Positions 1-6,000 of a stretch of 11,072 nt of DNA are shown here, in pieces. Made by a program: the position numbers and the translations under genes. The notes beneath the pieces were generated by a model, which saw only the letters and a list, made by a program, of their open reading frames with translations, was not told the DNA's origin and made no database searches. The stretch covers positions 1 to 11,072 of the forward strand of contig JAUQYY010000352.1 of NCBI GenBank assembly GCA_030587505.1, written 5' to 3'. The stretch comes from Candidatus Sigynarchaeota archaeon (GTDB taxonomy: Archaea > Asgardarchaeota > Jordarchaeia > Jordarchaeales > Jordarchaeaceae). The stretch's first letter is position 1, and the number at the start of each line of letters is the position of its first letter.

Positions 1-1
1 C

Positions 2-862
2 GTCACACTAGCCATGGCCGCGGCGCAGACAGAAAAAATTCTGATCGGAACCGGTGTGACAAATCCCTTCCTTGTGAACCCTGCTGTCACAGCCTCAGCC
101 ATAGCCTCAATCCACGAAGTTTCGAACGGTAGGGCGATAATGGGGATTGGGGCAGGGGACTCCACGACCCTAAAACAGCTGGGCGTAGAGTGGAGAAAAC
201 CGCTGACTGCTGTCAAAGAAACGATAACGATAGCCAAAAAGCTCTGGGCGGGGGAGACAGTCAACTACGAGGGCGAAATATTCAAAATCAAGAACGCGAG
301 GCTAAACTTCAAAATCAAGTTCGGGCCAATCCCCGTTTACGTTGGTGCTCAGGGGCCAAAGATGCTGGCGCTGGCGGCTAAGATGGGTGACGGTGTGCTC
401 ATAAACGCCTCACATCCCATAGACATCGAACCAGCCACAAGGAAAATAAAAGAAGAGCTGAAAGCAAAGGGCGACTCAGAGTTTGACATAGCAGCTTACA
501 CGAGCTTTTCACTCGCAGACACCGAGGAGGAGGCCCGTAAGCTTGCCGCACCCGTTGTAGCCTTCATCGTTGCTGCAACTCCGGCGGTTGTCCTCGAGAG
601 ACACGAAATCCCCGAGGATGACGCGAATAACATACGGGAACTTCTCGGGAAAGGAAAGATTCCCCAGGCATTCGCCGCAGTAACGGATGAGATGATAGAA
701 GCCTTCTCTATCTCTGGAACAAAGGAAATCTGCACCGAAAAGATGGTCAGCCTCAGGGAGATTGGAGTATCACAAATCGTGGTTGGATCACCCATCGCTG
801 AGGACAAGAGCAAAGCCGTAGAAATTATCGGAAACGAAATCCTACCAGCTCTGAGCGCTTAA
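2..862 (+). CDS. mer: 5,10-methylenetetrahydromethanopterin reductase, 5'-truncated
   Basis: This is the C-terminal part of a bacterial-luciferase-like, F420-dependent reductase, matching Mer. Mer reduces methylene-tetrahydromethanopterin to the methyl form with reduced F420 in the cytoplasm. The reading frame is open from base 2, and the residues before the first ATG (VTLA, then M at base 14) continue the Mer pattern that normally precedes the GTGVTNP motif, so ATG 14 is internal. About 45-50 N-terminal residues lie outside the window. Visible family landmarks are GVTNP, the 'GRAIMGIGAGD' stretch, 'VYVGAQGPKMLALAAKMGDGVLIN' (shown here only as landmarks VYVGAQGPK and GDGVLIN) and a C-terminal 'IVVGSPI'. 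A subfamily member acting on another F420 substrate cannot be fully excluded, but the match to Mer is good along the whole visible length. The T-rich run after the stop ends the transcript. Confidence 0.88.
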   Translation, partial: VTLAMAAAQTEKILIGTGVTNPFLVNPAVTASAIASIHEVSNGRAIMGIGAGDSTTLKQLGVEWRKPLTAVKETITIAKKLWAGETVNYEGEIFKIKNARLNFKIKFGPIPVYVGAQGPKMLALAAKMGDGVLINASHPIDIEPATRKIKEELKAKGDSEFDIAAYTSFSLADTEEEARKLAAPVVAFIVAATPAVVLERHEIPEDDANNIRELLGKGKIPQAFAAVTDEMIEAFSISGTKEICTEKMVSLREIGVSQIVVGSPIAEDKSKAVEIIGNEILPALSA

Positions 863-885
863 ACCTCCAGCACTAAACGAGCTAC

Positions 886-905
886 ATTCTTTTCTTTCAT
901 TCTTT
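886..905 (+). terminator. T-rich stop after mer
   Basis: A pyrimidine/T-rich run (ATTCTTTTCTTTCATTCTTT) begins 24 bases after the mer stop codon. Archaeal RNA polymerase commonly stops at oligo-T without a hairpin. It overlaps the TATA-like stretch CTTTATACT (902-910), which may serve the next small ORF. Confidence 0.4.
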
Positions 906-918
906 ATACTGTTAAATG

Positions 919-933
919 TTACATGCCTCCTAT
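919..933 (+). repeat. Left arm of a perfect 15-bp inverted repeat
   Basis: TTACATGCCTCCTAT here is the exact reverse complement of ATAGGAGGCATGTAA at 1346-1360. The match does not extend on either side, and no clear target-site duplication flanks the pair. The arm contains the possible start codon (923) of the small ORF. Confidence 0.7.
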
Positions 934-1141
934 GATGGATTCTACTCCTGGCACATTTAGTGGTAAGACCGTTTTGAGTTATTGTTTAACTCTTCCTCTC
1001 TTTTTAGTTCTCTTAACCTTTTTGAAGCGATTTTATTTGAAGGTTACACCTTGTTCTGTTTTATGTTTTATCTTTTTGGTTGTTGGTTTCGTCGCTGTTG
1101 GTTTAGAGTTAAAATTGGTTAAACTTAAAAGTGATTTTTGA
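923..1141 (+). CDS. Possible small two-helix membrane protein (72 aa)
   Basis: No family was recognised. The predicted peptide has two hydrophobic segments, roughly residues 17-35 (rich in Leu, Val, Phe) and 42-62 (CSVLCFIFLVVGFVAVGLEL region), separated by a short basic stretch (KRFYLK), which would suit a small two-pass membrane protein. There is no Shine-Dalgarno site, but a TATA-like CTTTATACT at 902-910 lies where a leaderless transcript could start near the in-frame ATGs at 932 and 935. Base use is very T-rich and unlike the neighbouring genes, with many TTT, TTG, TTA and GTT codons; a T-rich spacer would by itself give such a hydrophobic translation. It sits wholly inside the 15-bp inverted repeat pair. 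Coding status is doubtful. Confidence 0.28.
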   Translation: MPPMMDSTPGTFSGKTVLSYCLTLPLFLVLLTFLKRFYLKVTPCSVLCFIFLVVGFVAVGLELKLVKLKSDF

Positions 1142-1182
1142 ATTTATTTAAATACTCTCCTATTCATAACATGCGGCTAAAC

Positions 1183-1190
1183 CTTTATAG
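1183..1190 (+). promoter_or_regulatory. TATA-like element in the mer-metV spacer
   Basis: CTTTATAG resembles an archaeal TATA box; another AT-rich candidate, TTTAAATA, lies at 1147-1154. No gene starts 25-30 bases downstream, so either they are inactive or they drive a short untranslated RNA across about 1210-1285. Confidence 0.25.
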
Positions 1191-1285
1191 CTCACATGGT
1201 CTTAACTGGTGCGTTGAAACTTGTTTTGGAAGACAACCCAGAATCTCATGACTCTGGCTGTGGAGAGGGTCAAAAACTTACAGTC

Positions 1286-1298
1286 AAAAATATATACT
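1286..1298 (+). promoter_or_regulatory. Promoter (TATA box) of the metVF operon
   Basis: AAAAATATATACT is the best TATA box in the spacer. A start about 25-28 bases downstream would fall near 1318-1322, giving a leader of about 45 bases that includes the ribosome site AGGAGG. Short direct repeats flank the box: GTCAAAAA at 1269-1276 and 1283-1290, and GTAAAAACG at 1310-1318 and 1320-1328, which may be regulator sites. Confidence 0.5.
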
Positions 1299-1309
1299 CT
1301 TTAATAATC

Positions 1310-1328
1310 GTAAAAACGGGTAAAAACG
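1310..1328 (+). repeat. Tandem GTAAAAACG repeat at the metVF transcription start
   Basis: GTAAAAACG occurs twice with a 10-base period (1310-1318, 1320-1328), about one helical turn apart, over the predicted transcription start. The spacing suits a protein bound on one DNA face, though the element is short and A-rich. Confidence 0.35.
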
Positions 1329-1345
1329 AAGCCTTGCGCTGAAAA

Positions 1346-1360
1346 ATAGGAGGCATGTAA
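1346..1360 (-). repeat. Right arm of the 15-bp inverted repeat, containing the metV ribosome site
   Basis: ATAGGAGGCATGTAA is the reverse complement of 919-933. It carries the only good Shine-Dalgarno sequence for metV (GGAGG, 1349-1353), 12 bases before the ATG at 1366, which is longer than usual. It also contains a start-stop ATG-TAA (1355-1360), placed too close to GGAGG to be a normal start. Confidence 0.65.
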
Positions 1361-1365
1361 CCGGA

Positions 1366-2010
1366 ATGATAATTACCAAACCAAAAACCGATGAAGAGTT
1401 ACAGGAAGCTTTAGCTCCATTCAAAAAACTCGTGGTAGTGGGTTGTGGAACCTGCGCCACCTTATGCCAGACCGGTGGCGATGAGCAGGTTAAGGAGATG
1501 GTTCAGAAGCTGACTGACTGGGGCAAAGAGGTTACAGGTTCGATTGTTATTGAGACTCCCTGCGACCTGAGAATCGACAGGCGTGACTTGAAGAGAATCG
1601 GTGACGCTGTGAACGAGGCTGACGCGCTTCTCGTTATGTCGTGCGGGGTTGGCGTCCAAACCGTTGCGGAGGCCAGCAACAAAATCACCCTCGCAGCCTT
1701 GGACACGGTTTTCATAGGTCAGGTCGAGCGGATCGGAAGATTCTACGAGAGATGCAGAGCGTGTGGAGAGTGCATTCTTAACGAAACAGGGGGAATCTGC
1801 CCAATAACAAGATGCGCGAAACACCTGCTTAACGGGCCCTGCGGTGGAATGCACGAAGGAAAATGCGAGGTCGGTGAAGACAGAGACTGCGCCTGGGTGC
1901 TAATCTGGAAAAGGCTCAAAGAGCAGGGTAGAGAAGAACTCTTCACCAAGTTCAGACCGCCTAGAGACTACAGTATAAAGTCTGAGCCAGTCGAAATCAT
2001 TTGGAAGTAA
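1366..2010 (+). CDS. metV: MetV, zinc/iron-sulfur partner of methylenetetrahydrofolate reductase
   Basis: The 214-residue protein matches the MetV family (methylenetetrahydrofolate reductase C-terminal, cysteine-rich domain). In acetogens MetV pairs with MetF in the step that reduces methylene-THF to methyl-THF in the methyl branch of the Wood-Ljungdahl pathway, passing electrons through metal clusters. Thirteen cysteines are visible: C27, C30, C34 in GCGTCATLC, C66, C93, then a dense group C130, C133, C136, C145, C150, C159, C167 and C175, including CRACGEC and GPCGG. These fit [4Fe-4S] clusters and possibly zinc. The stop is followed 14 bases later by the metF start, with GGAGG directly after the stop codon, so the two are co-transcribed and probably co-translated. 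In an archaeon the pterin partner could be tetrahydrofolate or tetrahydromethanopterin; the sequence does not decide this. Confidence 0.88.
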   Translation: MIITKPKTDEELQEALAPFKKLVVVGCGTCATLCQTGGDEQVKEMVQKLTDWGKEVTGSIVIETPCDLRIDRRDLKRIGDAVNEADALLVMSCGVGVQTVAEASNKITLAALDTVFIGQVERIGRFYERCRACGECILNETGGICPITRCAKHLLNGPCGGMHEGKCEVGEDRDCAWVLIWKRLKEQGREELFTKFRPPRDYSIKSEPVEIIWK

Positions 2011-2024
2011 GGAGGAGATAAAGG

Positions 2025-2951
2025 ATGGCACCGATAAAGGAAGTTTATAGTAAACTTGGAGAAAGCCTAAAAGAAGGCAAGTGGACGTGGACAGGGGAGA
2101 TAGAACCCGAAAAAACAACAAACCTGGATGAGATAATTCACGTCGCTAAACAGCTCGCTGGACACGTGGTGGCGGCCAACGTCACAGACAACCCTCAGTC
2201 CTTCGGATGCATGAACAGCCTCGTTCCCTCGTACCTCATTCAGAAGGAGGCTGGCCTCGAAGCCATATGGCAGGTGACCTGCAGAGACAGGAACCGCTTG
2301 GGACTGCTGTCTGACATACTCGCGGCAGGCCACTTGGGAATCAAAAACATACTCGCGCTGACAGGGGACCACACGACCTCTGGAGACACTCCCCAATCGA
2401 TGCCCGTGTTCGACCTAGACTCCGCTCAGCTCGTGTACATGATAAACAAAATCAACGAGGAAGGCAAAGACCTAGCCGGTAACGAGATAGAGGATCCTCC
2501 GAAATTCCACATCGGCGTTGCTGGTGCACCGGGAGCAGATCCCTTTGAGCCCGAAATTCTGAAAATTGAGCGAAAAATCAAGGTGGGTGGCCAGTTCATT
2601 CAGACCCAAGTAGTTTACGATATGGAGATAGCCAAGAGATTCCTGAATGCTGTTAAACACTTGAATGTTCCCACCCTGATTGGAATCTGCCCCCTTAAGT
2701 CCTACAAGATGGCCAAGTGGATGGATGAATTCTGTCCCGGGATTATTGTTCCTCCCGAAATTTTGGAGGACTTGAAAAAGATTAAGGAGTTACCCAAAGA
2801 GCAGCGCCGCGAGAAAACGGACCAGTGGAACCTAGAGTTTTTTGAGGACTGGTTGAAAGAACTCAAGAAGACAACCAACGCCGCTGGCTGCCACATTATG
2901 GCCGTGGGTTTTGAGTACCTTGTCGCCGACATAGTGAAGCTAGTAAAGTAA
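2025..2951 (+). CDS. metF: Methylenetetrahydrofolate reductase, MetF
   Basis: The 308-residue protein is a TIM-barrel FAD enzyme of the MTHFR family, of normal short (bacterial/acetogen) length with no regulatory extension. It reduces methylene-tetrahydrofolate to methyl-tetrahydrofolate. Landmarks are GEIEPEK near residue 24 (the conserved Glu of the family), 'VTDNPQSFG' around residues 54-62, 'ALTGDHTTSGDTPQ' around 111-124, 'PVFDLDSAQLV' soon after, and 'GVAGAPGADPFEP' near 165. The start ATG 2025 is set by GGAGG at 2011-2015, nine bases upstream. It forms an operon with metV, its usual partner. Lying right after a mer gene, it gives this region two enzymes for the same oxidation-state change on C1 carriers. 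Confidence 0.92.
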   Translation: MAPIKEVYSKLGESLKEGKWTWTGEIEPEKTTNLDEIIHVAKQLAGHVVAANVTDNPQSFGCMNSLVPSYLIQKEAGLEAIWQVTCRDRNRLGLLSDILAAGHLGIKNILALTGDHTTSGDTPQSMPVFDLDSAQLVYMINKINEEGKDLAGNEIEDPPKFHIGVAGAPGADPFEPEILKIERKIKVGGQFIQTQVVYDMEIAKRFLNAVKHLNVPTLIGICPLKSYKMAKWMDEFCPGIIVPPEILEDLKKIKELPKEQRREKTDQWNLEFFEDWLKELKKTTNAAGCHIMAVGFEYLVADIVKLVK

Positions 2952-2970
2952 TAAATTTCCACCTTCCCAC

Positions 2971-3007
2971 TTTTTATTAACTATCTTCCCCACTTTTGGT
3001 TTTCTTA
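2971..3007 (+). terminator. T-rich termination region after metF
   Basis: Oligo-T runs at 2971-2975 and between 2994 and 3007 follow the metF stop by about 20-55 bases. No strong hairpin is present, which is typical for archaeal termination. The region lies between convergent metF and the M28 peptidase gene. Confidence 0.45.
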
Positions 3008-3060
3008 AATCCAAGAGGTATCCGGAGCCACAAGTCGACACACTATGGGAATGTTCACAC

Positions 3061-3074
3061 AAAAAAAGAAAAAA
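3061..3074 (-). terminator. Poly-T terminator of the M28 peptidase gene
   Basis: The plus strand reads AAAAAAAGAAAAAA, so the minus-strand transcript ends in six U, C, then seven U, about 32 bases after the peptidase stop. A weak GGGG/CCCC pairing (about 3086-3102) lies just before it on the minus strand. Confidence 0.5.
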
Positions 3075-3105
3075 GTAAACTTTTTGGGGCGGTTAAGTCC
3101 CCGTC

Positions 3106-4737
3106 TTAGATCTTTTTTATTACTCTGACGAGCTTTTTTACGGTGCTTGTGTTTCCGTAGTTGTCAACTGTTTTTAGGCTTGCTTCGTATGTGCCTGCTC
3201 TTTCGTAGGTGTGAATCGCTATTGGGAGTTTGCTTGTGGCTCCGTCTCCGAAATCCCAGTTGAGATCCAGTATGATGCTTTCTGGCGAGGTAAAAACCGT
3301 CACGTGGAAAACTGCTGGTTGTCCCTCAATGACGGGGTGCGGCGTTACTGTGAACATGCCGGTCGCTGGGGCTACTCCTTCCCTTTTCGTAATGAGTTTG
3401 TTTATGTCTGTTAGCTTTCCGTCTGCCTCCTTTATTTGTTGGGTGGGAGTCTCGTGAATCCTGTCGATGAAGTACACGTGGGCTTTTGCGGTTCTCTCGA
3501 GCTGGTCTGGTGTACACTTGTCCGGCGTATCGTACTTCGTGTGGTACCACACCGGTTTTCCGATAACCATTATCGAGGGGACTCCCGCCCTTATGAATGG
3601 GCCCAGGTCGCTCACCGGAAGTGCCTTCGCAGACACGTAGGCTGCGGGTAAAAGGTTGTATTTCAGGACGGCTTCCATTACGAGGGGTGTCAGCACCGGG
3701 TTGTCCGAGATGAAGAGTCCTCTTTTCTCGTCTGTACCTGTTTCCACGACGCCTCCGTCAGCTTGGTTGTACCAGCCCTTGGATCCGAAGCCGTCGAGCA
3801 TGATGAAGGTGACCACCTTATCCAGCATGTCTTTGTGCATTTCCACGAATTTGTTTACGCCAAGGAAGGCCGCCTCGTGCCCCGTCCAGCCTGCGAACAC
3901 CATTGTCTTGTCTCTCTTATCCGGTGGGGTTTGCGCGTAGTGTTTGGCCAGCGCTATCAGCCCCGCGTTGGCTCCAGCGTTGTCCACCGCGCCGGTGAAC
4001 GTGCTGTCTGTGTGCGTTCCGATGAGAATTATATCATCGGTTTTTCCTGGTAGGGTTCCAACCACAATGTTACTGTTCGCGGTTTCCGTTCTTACTTTCT
4101 CAACTAGTTTCACTGTCAGCTTTCCCTGCTTTGTGCACAGGCTCTTCAAATAGTTTCCGTCATCATTGTTTACTGAAAGTGCTGGTATCCTTTCCTCCCA
4201 GCCTTCCACACCCTCGCCCAGGAAGATGTACGTGACAGCGTCGAGGGGAGACCCGTTGATAACAACTAGTCCCAGGGCTCCGTTCTGTTTCGCGAGGTTT
4301 AACGAGCCGAAGAGCGCAAAAACCGGGTAGAAGTTCAGTATCATTTTACTGTCTATCAGCACAATTTTGTCTTTCACATCTACTTTTTCGAAGTCCGCGG
4401 CGGTTCCGTAACCGGCGTACACCATCTCAGCTGTGATTCCCTTTGGCTCCGTGGAGCCGCTGAAGTAGACAGGAAAGGTTTCAACCGTTTGGTCAGAAGG
4501 CACAGCCGGGTTGTCCTTGGCGAGAACGATGAGTTCGTGTTTCTCCACCCACCAGCGATTAAAACTGAACGGTTCCAAGTTAACCTCCTGCAACCCCGCG
4601 TCTTTCAACTTTTTGTAAATGTACCCTTCGGCTTTCTCAGCAGCCAGTGTTCCCGCAATCCGATAACCGAATCCACACAAATCCTCAACGATTTGATACA
4701 TTTCTTGACCAGAAATCGCTATCTCAGATTCAGCCAT
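3106..4737 (-). CDS. M28-family zinc metallopeptidase with PA insert and C-terminal PKD domain
   Basis: The 543-residue protein has the layout of an M28 aminopeptidase-like enzyme. An N-terminal cap is followed by a PA-type insert (about residues 90-215), then the zinc peptidase core (about 220-430) and a PKD domain (about 461-541, WDFGDG at 494-499). Likely zinc ligands are H242 and D252 (GTHTDSTFTGAVDNAGA), E288 (TGHEAAFLG), D315 (LDGFG) and H399 (WYHTKYDTP). The residue before E288 is His287, where classical M28 aminopeptidases carry the general-base Glu. M28 enzymes usually trim N-terminal residues from peptides, and PKD domains usually act outside the cell, yet no signal peptide is visible: the N-terminus (MAESEIAISG) is acidic and polar, and no hydrophobic segment lies near it. 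Start ATG 4737 has a purine-rich leader (GAAGAGATGAGTGG) but no strong Shine-Dalgarno. Confidence 0.85.
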   Translation of the reverse strand: MAESEIAISGQEMYQIVEDLCGFGYRIAGTLAAEKAEGYIYKKLKDAGLQEVNLEPFSFNRWWVEKHELIVLAKDNPAVPSDQTVETFPVYFSGSTEPKGITAEMVYAGYGTAADFEKVDVKDKIVLIDSKMILNFYPVFALFGSLNLAKQNGALGLVVINGSPLDAVTYIFLGEGVEGWEERIPALSVNNDDGNYLKSLCTKQGKLTVKLVEKVRTETANSNIVVGTLPGKTDDIILIGTHTDSTFTGAVDNAGANAGLIALAKHYAQTPPDKRDKTMVFAGWTGHEAAFLGVNKFVEMHKDMLDKVVTFIMLDGFGSKGWYNQADGGVVETGTDEKRGLFISDNPVLTPLVMEAVLKYNLLPAAYVSAKALPVSDLGPFIRAGVPSIMVIGKPVWYHTKYDTPDKCTPDQLERTAKAHVYFIDRIHETPTQQIKEADGKLTDINKLITKREGVAPATGMFTVTPHPVIEGQPAVFHVTVFTSPESIILDLNWDFGDGATSKLPIAIHTYERAGTYEASLKTVDNYGNTSTVKKLVRVIKKI

Positions 4738-4782
4738 TTTCCACTCATCTCTTCAAATCCAGAATAAGTTAAAACTTCTTTA

Positions 4783-4792
4783 ACTATATAAC
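4783..4792 (-). promoter_or_regulatory. TATA box of the M28 peptidase gene
   Basis: On the minus strand the sequence reads GGTTATATAG, a clear TATA box about 46 bases upstream of the ATG; the transcript would start near 4760. A 12-base palindrome, AAGTTAAAACTT (4766-4777), lies between box and start and could be an operator. Confidence 0.5.
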
Positions 4793-4835
4793 CTTTTGTT
4801 TATCCGTCTCACCACTACCCTGCTACACAGATGCA

Positions 4836-4843
4836 TTAAAATA
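4836..4843 (+). promoter_or_regulatory. Probable TATA box of the DUF169 gene
   Basis: TTAAAATA lies so that a transcript would begin near 4866, leaving a leader of about 23 bases with GGAGG and the TTG start at 4889. The agreement of box, leader and ribosome site supports the chosen start. Confidence 0.4.
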
Positions 4844-4888
4844 GGCTCCGTCACATACTTATCCTACATCTTGTGGAGGCTGTTTATT

Positions 4889-5641
4889 TTGTCCAGCCTA
4901 ACCCTCAAAGAGATAGGGAGCAGGCTCACAAGGGCAGTTGGATTAGTGGTAAGACCACTCTGCGTGTACGGTTCGGAGGAGATACCTGCAAGGGCTGTTC
5001 CCGTAAGCTCGATAAGCCCATGCATCGCCAGAGCAATATTCACCACGGCTACTAGTGGGGAAGCTCCGCCAATCTACGTGGGTGGTGATACCATCAGGGG
5101 ATGCTGTCCGGGCGGTGTCTCATGGCTGGGTTTCAAAGATTTTCCTCCGTGGGTGAAATACTTTGTGTCTACAGGCTCGAAAGACTTTGCACACGGTGCA
5201 GCAGAGTACCTAAAGGCCAGTCCAGAAATCGCTGAGAAGAGCATCAAAGCAATAGGCAAAGTGACGCCACTCGGGAAATACATCGTGATTCAGGCCTGTG
5301 AAGATATACTGGGGGAAGACCCTGGCGTTAAATCGGTGGTTTGTTTCGGTATAGGCGAGCAGATAAGAAATCTATGCTCACTCATATATTTCAGAAAAAC
5401 CGACACGTTCCATTCTGTCCTAACGCCCTTCGGACCAGCCTGCGCCACATTTGTGACCTATCCCGCCGGCATGGCGGAAAACGCCCCAAAAGACTCAGCC
5501 TTCATAGGACCCACCGACCCAACAGTAAACTCCTGGTTCCCCACCAACCATTTGGCCATAGGCATACCAATCCATATGGCAAGAGCCATGAGCGCAGACC
5601 TCGAAGAATCCTTCATGGGTAAAAAAAGACCCGTTCTTTGA
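4889..5641 (+). CDS. DUF169 family protein (COG2043), function unknown
   Basis: The 250-residue protein belongs to the uncharacterised DUF169 family (COG2043) common in archaea and anaerobes. The frame is open upstream to a TTG at 4796, but the TTG at 4889 is preferred. It has GGAGG nine bases upstream (4875-4879), and it makes the protein begin with S-S-L-T-L-K-E-I-G, the usual family start ('LKEIGERL' type). The added upstream residues have no such resemblance. Family-like landmarks are PLCVYGSEE, a Gly/Cys-rich GGDTIRGCCPGG motif, LGF, TPLGKYI, FGPACATF and PAGMAENAP. Several cysteines are conserved-looking (CCPGG, CFGIGEQ, CSL, GPAC), which would allow metal or cofactor binding, but no function is established. 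It is divergent from the M28 peptidase with a 151-base spacer and is not in an evident operon. Confidence 0.75.
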   Translation: MSSLTLKEIGSRLTRAVGLVVRPLCVYGSEEIPARAVPVSSISPCIARAIFTTATSGEAPPIYVGGDTIRGCCPGGVSWLGFKDFPPWVKYFVSTGSKDFAHGAAEYLKASPEIAEKSIKAIGKVTPLGKYIVIQACEDILGEDPGVKSVVCFGIGEQIRNLCSLIYFRKTDTFHSVLTPFGPACATFVTYPAGMAENAPKDSAFIGPTDPTVNSWFPTNHLAIGIPIHMARAMSADLEESFMGKKRPVL

Positions 5642-5733
5642 AAGTCCAAAAGCCACTCAGTTAAATAGTGTTTCAACGTTTGAAAAATCAGAAAAAGTTC
5701 TCATCTAGAGTTGTGTTAACCATAAAAAAGGAG

Positions 5734-5844
5734 ATGTCCACTGGTAATGAGTGGAGTAGACGGGTGGCTTCGATGAGAGGATGTTGTTGGATTGCGGTTT
5801 TTTTCAAAAAGACTCCCTTGTTCCGAAAGGGGAGGAATTGCTAA
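5734..5844 (+). CDS. Possible 36-residue micro-ORF
   Basis: The ATG at 5734 follows AAAAAAGGAG with no spacing, so the ribosome site is poor. The peptide starts MSTGNEWSRRVASMRGCC, is basic and has three cysteines; it continues WIAVFFKKTPLFRKGRNC. No family is recognised. It shares an S-T-G-N opening and a W-x-A-V/W-A-V-x-F pattern, with a three-codon (in-frame) length difference, with the spacer ORF at 8253-8447. That similarity is the only support for coding. Confidence 0.22.
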   Translation: MSTGNEWSRRVASMRGCCWIAVFFKKTPLFRKGRNC

Positions 5845-5947
5845 GCTCACTCATACACTCAAACCCTTGACGTTTAATGCTGGGCCGTACCGAATCCGAA
5901 ACTGCTTCCTCCAACGGTGTTAGGATTAACCGGTTCTGAAGCGGTCT

Positions 5948-5953
5948 AAAAAA
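5948..5953 (-). terminator. Poly-T stop after the TPR gene
   Basis: The plus-strand AAAAAA gives a U6 run on the minus strand, about 48 bases past the TPR stop codon. Confidence 0.35.
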
Positions 5954-6000
5954 TTTGGTTTACTCTACTGACTTGTAATTCTTTTGAGGCTTCGCTGATG

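Larger units (their letters stand above)
5642..6000. other. 359-base spacer without a confident gene
   Basis: It holds an inverted repeat TTTCAA-CGT-TTGAAA (5671-5685) just after the DUF169 gene, a 6-bp hairpin TCCACT/AGTGGA with a 7-base loop (5737-5755), and a possible hairpin CTCCC/GGGAG around 5812-5834 that encloses a CCGAAAGG stem-loop. It also has one possible micro-ORF (5734-5844) and a minus-strand poly-T stop at 5948-5953. The hairpins could mean a small structured RNA, but no known RNA family was recognised. Confidence 0.4.

Noticed and set aside
1210..1285. Possible small RNA with a CCAGA/TCTGG stem (about 1239-1257)
   Set aside because: A single 5-bp stem and an upstream TATA-like element are not enough, and no C/D or H/ACA box pattern was convincing.
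1355..1360. ATG-TAA start-stop element behind AGGAGG
   Set aside because: Only one base separates GGAGG from this ATG, so it is unlikely to be used as a start-stop regulatory element; it is explained as part of the inverted repeat.
4796..4888. Upstream extension of the DUF169 gene from the TTG at 4796
   Set aside because: The extension overlaps the peptidase promoter region, lacks a ribosome site and does not resemble the family N-terminus; TTG 4889 has GGAGG at the right distance.
5874..5945. Minus-strand coding-like remnant ending in G-G-S-S-F-G-F-G-T-A-Q-H
   Set aside because: It reads like the end of a protein, but there is no start codon and an in-frame TAG lies about 23 codons upstream, so it cannot be supported as a gene or a named pseudogene.
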